This document shows positions 61,251 through 64,000 of a stretch of DNA of 64,000 bases, piece by piece. Made by a program: the position numbers and the translations under genes. The stretch is from contig NZ_FNAJ01000005.1 in assembly GCF_900101905.1 (NCBI RefSeq), positions 387,293-451,292 on the forward strand, read 5' to 3'. This stretch comes from Myxococcus virescens. Lineage in GTDB: Bacteria; Myxococcota; Myxococcia; Myxococcales; Myxococcaceae. The notes under the pieces were generated by a model. The model was not told where the DNA came from and did not search any database. It saw only the letters and a list, made by a program, of their open reading frames with translations. Position 1 is the stretch's first letter; each line of letters starts with the position of its first letter.

Positions 61251-61577
61251 ATGACACCCCGCCCCTATCAGGACATCACGCCCTCGCAGCTCGACACGCT
61301 CGGCCCCGAGGTGCGGCGCATCGACGTGCGCGAGCCGGACGAGTACACCGGCCCCCTGGGCCACCTGCCTGGAGCCGAGCTCGTCCCCCTGGGCACGCTC
61401 GAGGCCGCCGCCAGCGCGTGGCCGCGCGAGGCGCCGCTGCTGCTCATCTGCCGCTCGGGCGGGCGCTCCGCGCAGGCGGCGCGGCTGCTCGCCCACGGCG
61501 GCTTCAAACACCTCTTCAACCTGGCAGGCGGGATGCTCGCCGTGCGCGACCCGCTCGCGCCGCGGCCCCAAGGCTGA
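61251..61577 (+). CDS. Cytoplasmic rhodanese
   Basis: 108 residues, a single rhodanese domain with IDVREPDEYTGPLGHLPGA and active-site loop CRSGGRSA. There is no signal peptide. AGGAG lies seven bases before the ATG. It probably moves sulfane sulfur between persulfide, sulfite and thiosulfate together with the upstream dioxygenase. Confidence 0.93.
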   Translation: MTPRPYQDITPSQLDTLGPEVRRIDVREPDEYTGPLGHLPGAELVPLGTLEAAASAWPREAPLLLICRSGGRSAQAARLLAHGGFKHLFNLAGGMLAVRDPLAPRPQG

Positions 61578-61603
61578 GCGCGCGTCGCGACAGGACGGAC
61601 ACC

Positions 61604-62398
61604 ATGCCCCTTCTCGGCTTCTCCCTCGCGGCGCTCATGGGCCTGTCGCTCGGCCTGCTCGGCGGTGGTGGCTCCATCATCACCGTCCCCATCCTCGTGT
61701 ACGTCCTGGGCTTCGGGGCCAAGGAGTCCATCGCCATGGGACTGGCCGTGGTGGGCGTCACCAGCCTCTTCGGTGCGGCGAGCCACTGGCGCAGGGGCAA
61801 CGTCCAGTGGAAGGCGGCCCTCGTCTTCGGGACGGTGGCCATGGCGGGCACCTACGCCGGGGCGCGCCTGTCCGCGCTCATCTCCGGGACGACGCAGCTG
61901 CTGCTCTTCGCCACGGTGATGCTCGTCTCCGCCGTGTTCATGTTCCGCAATGGCCGGAAGGACTCCGCGCAGGCGCCCGAGCCCCGGAAGGCGTCATTCC
62001 CCCTCATGGCCCTGGCCGCCCTCGGAGTGGGCGGCCTCACCGGTCTGGTCGGCGTGGGCGGCGGCTTCCTCATCGTCCCGGCGCTGGTGCTGCTGGTGGG
62101 CCTGCCCATGAAGCAGGCGGTGGGCACCAGCCTGCTCGTCATCGCCCTCAACTCCCTCGTGGGCTTCGCTGGCTACCTCGGCCACGTCGAGGTGCCCTGG
62201 GTCTCCCTTGGCATCTTCACGGCCATCGCCGTGGTGGGCATCCTGCTGGGCACCTGGGCGTCCCACTTCGTCTCCCAGGCGACGCTCAAGGCAGCCTTCT
62301 CCGGCTTCCTCGTCGTGATGGGCGTCTTCATCTTCTTCAAGAACCGGGAAGCGTTGGGGCTGGGGGCCGGCGCCGGCACGACGCAGAATGCCCACTGA
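61604..62398 (+). CDS. TauE/SafE-family sulfite exporter
   Basis: 264 residues with about eight membrane helices. Both family repeats are visible: [17 protein letters not shown] near residue 18 and [18 protein letters not shown] near 145. It probably exports the sulfite formed by the persulfide dioxygenase. The stop precedes the methyltransferase start by 28 bases. Confidence 0.9.
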   Translation: MPLLGFSLAALMGLSLGLLGGGGSIITVPILVYVLGFGAKESIAMGLAVVGVTSLFGAASHWRRGNVQWKAALVFGTVAMAGTYAGARLSALISGTTQLLLFATVMLVSAVFMFRNGRKDSAQAPEPRKASFPLMALAALGVGGLTGLVGVGGGFLIVPALVLLVGLPMKQAVGTSLLVIALNSLVGFAGYLGHVEVPWVSLGIFTAIAVVGILLGTWASHFVSQATLKAAFSGFLVVMGVFIFFKNREALGLGAGAGTTQNAH

Positions 62399-62426
62399 CG
62401 TCATGCAGAACTCCAGGAGGAGCACC

Positions 62427-63050
62427 ATGGCCGAGCAGCCCCCCGACGCAGCCACTCAATGGGACGCACGCTTCAGTCACCCGGCGTATGTCTATGGCAC
62501 CCAGCCCAACGACTTCCTCGTGGAGATGGCCTCACGCCTCCCTCCCGGCGGGCGCGTGCTGAGCCTCGGTGAGGGCGAGGGCCGCAACGCCGTCTACCTC
62601 GCCTCCCTGGGCCACGCCGTCACCGCCGTGGACGCGTCGAGCGTGGGGCTCCAGAAGGCGAAGCAGCTGGCAGTCGAGCGCGGCGTCAACATCGAGACGC
62701 GCGTCAGTGACCTGGCGCACTTCACCTTCGCGCCGGAGGCGTGGGACGCGGCCATCGTCATCTTCTGTCACCTGCCCCCCGCCCTGCGGCGGCGGGTGCA
62801 TGGCGCGCTGGTGAAGAGCCTCCGCCCCGGTGGCCTGGTCCTCCTCGAAGCGTACACGCCCGCTCAGCTGGGCTTCCGCACGGGCGGTCCGCCTGTCGAG
62901 GAGCTCCTCTACACGGCGGAGGCCCTGCGCGAGGACTTCGCGGGGCTGGAGCTGCCCGTGCTCCGTGAGCTGACGCGCGAGGTCCGCGAGGGGACCCTGC
63001 ACACCGGCAGGGCCGCCGTGGTGCAGCTCGTCGGTCGCAAGGCGACGTGA
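62427..63050 (+). CDS. SAM-dependent methyltransferase (TehB/thiol-methyltransferase-like)
   Basis: 207 residues from the ATG at 62427, which has AGGAGG six bases upstream; a longer reading from 62388 would overlap the exporter gene. Class I methyltransferase fold: LSLGEGEGRNAVYLA near residue 38 binds SAM, then VDASSVGLQKA and IVIFCHLPP. The type is common for small methyl acceptors, including thiols and chalcogen oxyanions, which fits the sulfur context, but the substrate is unknown. Confidence 0.85.
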   Translation: MAEQPPDAATQWDARFSHPAYVYGTQPNDFLVEMASRLPPGGRVLSLGEGEGRNAVYLASLGHAVTAVDASSVGLQKAKQLAVERGVNIETRVSDLAHFTFAPEAWDAAIVIFCHLPPALRRRVHGALVKSLRPGGLVLLEAYTPAQLGFRTGGPPVEELLYTAEALREDFAGLELPVLRELTREVREGTLHTGRAAVVQLVGRKAT

Positions 63051-63080
63051 GTCTGGACTTACACGGGCGGAGGACACCTG

Positions 63081-63111
63081 CTCCGGCGCCGTGTCCGCAC
63101 GCGCGCCGGAG
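63081..63111 (+). terminator. Hairpin after the sulfur operon
   Basis: CTCCGGCGC and GCGCCGGAG form a perfect 9-base stem with a 13-base loop, 30 bases after the methyltransferase stop and 20 bases before the next gene. There is no T-run. It may be a terminator or an operator of the next gene. Confidence 0.4.
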
Positions 63112-63130
63112 GAACACGTAGAATCGCTCG

Positions 63131-63760
63131 ATGCCCGCCTACGACTACAGCAAGCTATTCGGAGAGATTGAGCGCGTCGTGAAGTCGGACCTCTCCGTAG
63201 CGGAAGCACTCCTGCACATCATCCAGTTCTGCGAGGCAGCACGCCCTCATCCAGACTGGTCCGCCCTGCGGGCGCTCGATGTGGAGAGCGACCTCCGGCA
63301 ACTCCAGCAATGGCTAGAAACCATCATGCGGACAGCGCCGCCGCCAGCGGCCATCACCGGCCTATGGTTTGGTCTCTTCAACCCGACCGTGCAGGGGCGC
63401 GTGACAGCGGACATCCATCTCATCGGGGCCCCCTATGACGCGACCGACCCCGATTGGCTGTTTCGGCAGCGGTGGGGCAAGGGCACGCCCGTCTCGGGCT
63501 CCACCGTCCTCGATTCCATCTACCAACTCGCCTACGGGCGCGAGGACGGCCTCGGGAACGATGCCGAATACCCCCTGGCGCTGGCATACGCCGCGCTCGC
63601 AGTCCGGCGTCTCGCACAGCGCATGGGGCCGAGCCTCCTCGGGGATGCCGCCCAGCGAGTCCTCCTCGTCGGCTTCGATTCCGGCGATTTCCTGTGCATC
63701 GGCTCAGTCCAGAAGGACGGCCTCGTCTTCTCTCGCAGCACCGGGGTGATGGCTTCGTGA
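63131..63760 (+). CDS. Protein of unknown function
   Basis: 209 residues, not recognised. The N-terminal half is helical; the middle has GLWFGLFNPTVQG and ADIHLIGAPYDA strands; the C terminus ends in strands RVLLVGFDSGDFLCIG. No signal peptide or membrane segment. G+C is somewhat lower than in the neighbours. It converges with a partial immunity-like gene; single proteins of this kind with a LVGFDSGDF-type strand are common in toxin/immunity neighbourhoods of myxobacteria, but this is only an impression. Confidence 0.75.
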   Translation: MPAYDYSKLFGEIERVVKSDLSVAEALLHIIQFCEAARPHPDWSALRALDVESDLRQLQQWLETIMRTAPPPAAITGLWFGLFNPTVQGRVTADIHLIGAPYDATDPDWLFRQRWGKGTPVSGSTVLDSIYQLAYGREDGLGNDAEYPLALAYAALAVRRLAQRMGPSLLGDAAQRVLLVGFDSGDFLCIGSVQKDGLVFSRSTGVMAS

Positions 63761-63866
63761 GCGCCGTCGTGTGGCCCTCTCAAGTCGGGGCCACACGCGA
63801 CACCGGAGGCAAGCCCTAGATTTTGAAAGTCGGAATCGTCGCCAGCTCGGCACTCAGCACCGACCG

Positions 63867-64000
63867 TCAATGAAGGTCGGGAGCCTCGGTCACGCGCTCG
63901 AACGACACGCCCAGGTTCCCGACTCGTTCGAGCGCGTTCTTGATGTCCTCCGAGACAATGAAGGCGATCTTGAACTTCTTCAGCCGAAAGACGTGCGCGC
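63867..64000 (-). CDS. C-terminal end of an Imm11-like protein (cut by window edge)
   Basis: The last 43 residues of a protein reading in from the right edge; the stop is at 63867-63869. The sequence contains VFRLKKFKIAFIVSEDIKNAL and VSFERVTEAP, a strand-helix-strand end that resembles the C terminus of Imm11-type immunity proteins abundant in myxobacteria. Too little is visible to be sure. Confidence 0.55.
   Translation of the reverse strand, partial: AHVFRLKKFKIAFIVSEDIKNALERVGNLGVSFERVTEAPDLH

Overview
The window is high-GC DNA (roughly two-thirds or more G+C by eye) with tightly packed, overlapping genes, very large modular PKS/NRPS proteins, TubC-type docking domains and sigma/anti-sigma pairs. 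This points to a myxobacterium of the Myxococcus/Corallococcus/Stigmatella type. I see no tRNA, rRNA, CRISPR array or insertion sequence.

Region 1 (1-44519) is a hybrid PKS-NRPS gene cluster. One long minus-strand unit runs from about 41.3 kb to beyond the left edge. In transcription order it encodes an alkaline-phosphatase-like enzyme, a flavin monooxygenase with a long extra C-terminal domain, a KS-ACP protein with no AT, a KS-AT(dead)-KR-ACP protein, a Cy-A-PCP-KS-AT-DH-KR-ACP protein, two KS-AT-DH-KR-ACP proteins, a C-A-PCP-TE protein, a patatin-like hydrolase, an ArsA-like ATPase, a small protein of unknown function and a further KS-AT-DH protein cut by the window edge. Divergently on the plus strand lie a PltE-like prolyl-carrier-protein dehydrogenase and a PltF-like prolyl-AMP ligase whose specificity residues read as the proline code D-L-L-Y-L-A-L-V-C. 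The likely chemistry is: proline becomes a pyrrole-2-carboxyl starter; one or more early extensions depend on malonate delivered in trans; Ser, Thr or Cys is cyclised to an azoline; several malonyl (some possibly methylmalonyl) cycles with reduction and dehydration build a polyene; an asparagine-like residue (code D-G-T-K-L-G-E-V-A) is added and the TE releases the product. A pyrrole-azole-polyene-asparagine chain matches what I know of the myxobacterial DKxanthene pigments, so this is most likely a DKxanthene-type locus. I recognised it from domain logic, not by sequence search. Several catalytic defects and accessory genes make it more interesting than a plain assembly line.

Region 2 (44663-52328) is a plus-strand, overlapping three-gene operon: a large AsmA/YdbH-like membrane-anchored protein, a YdbL-like small lipoprotein and an exported PD40-propeller/TPR-like protein. 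It is probably an envelope or intermembrane lipid-transport set and looks unrelated to the cluster.

Region 3 (52362-63050) is a sulfur island. On the minus strand are an ECF sigma factor with its own zinc-finger tail, a porin-like protein, a DsrE-family protein, a YeiH-type anion exporter, a SoxB/5'-nucleotidase-like lipoprotein, a rhodanese lipoprotein, a sigma/anti-sigma pair and two half-size YeeE/YedE transporters. Divergently on the plus strand are a persulfide dioxygenase, a rhodanese, a TauE/SafE exporter and a methyltransferase. Together they look like a system for reduced-sulfur (sulfide, persulfide, thiosulfate) uptake, oxidation and sulfite or sulfate export. The two divergent arms share a mirrored 9-base motif between them.

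Region 4 (63131-64000) holds a protein of unknown function and the C-terminal end of a protein resembling the Imm11 immunity family, cut by the right edge.
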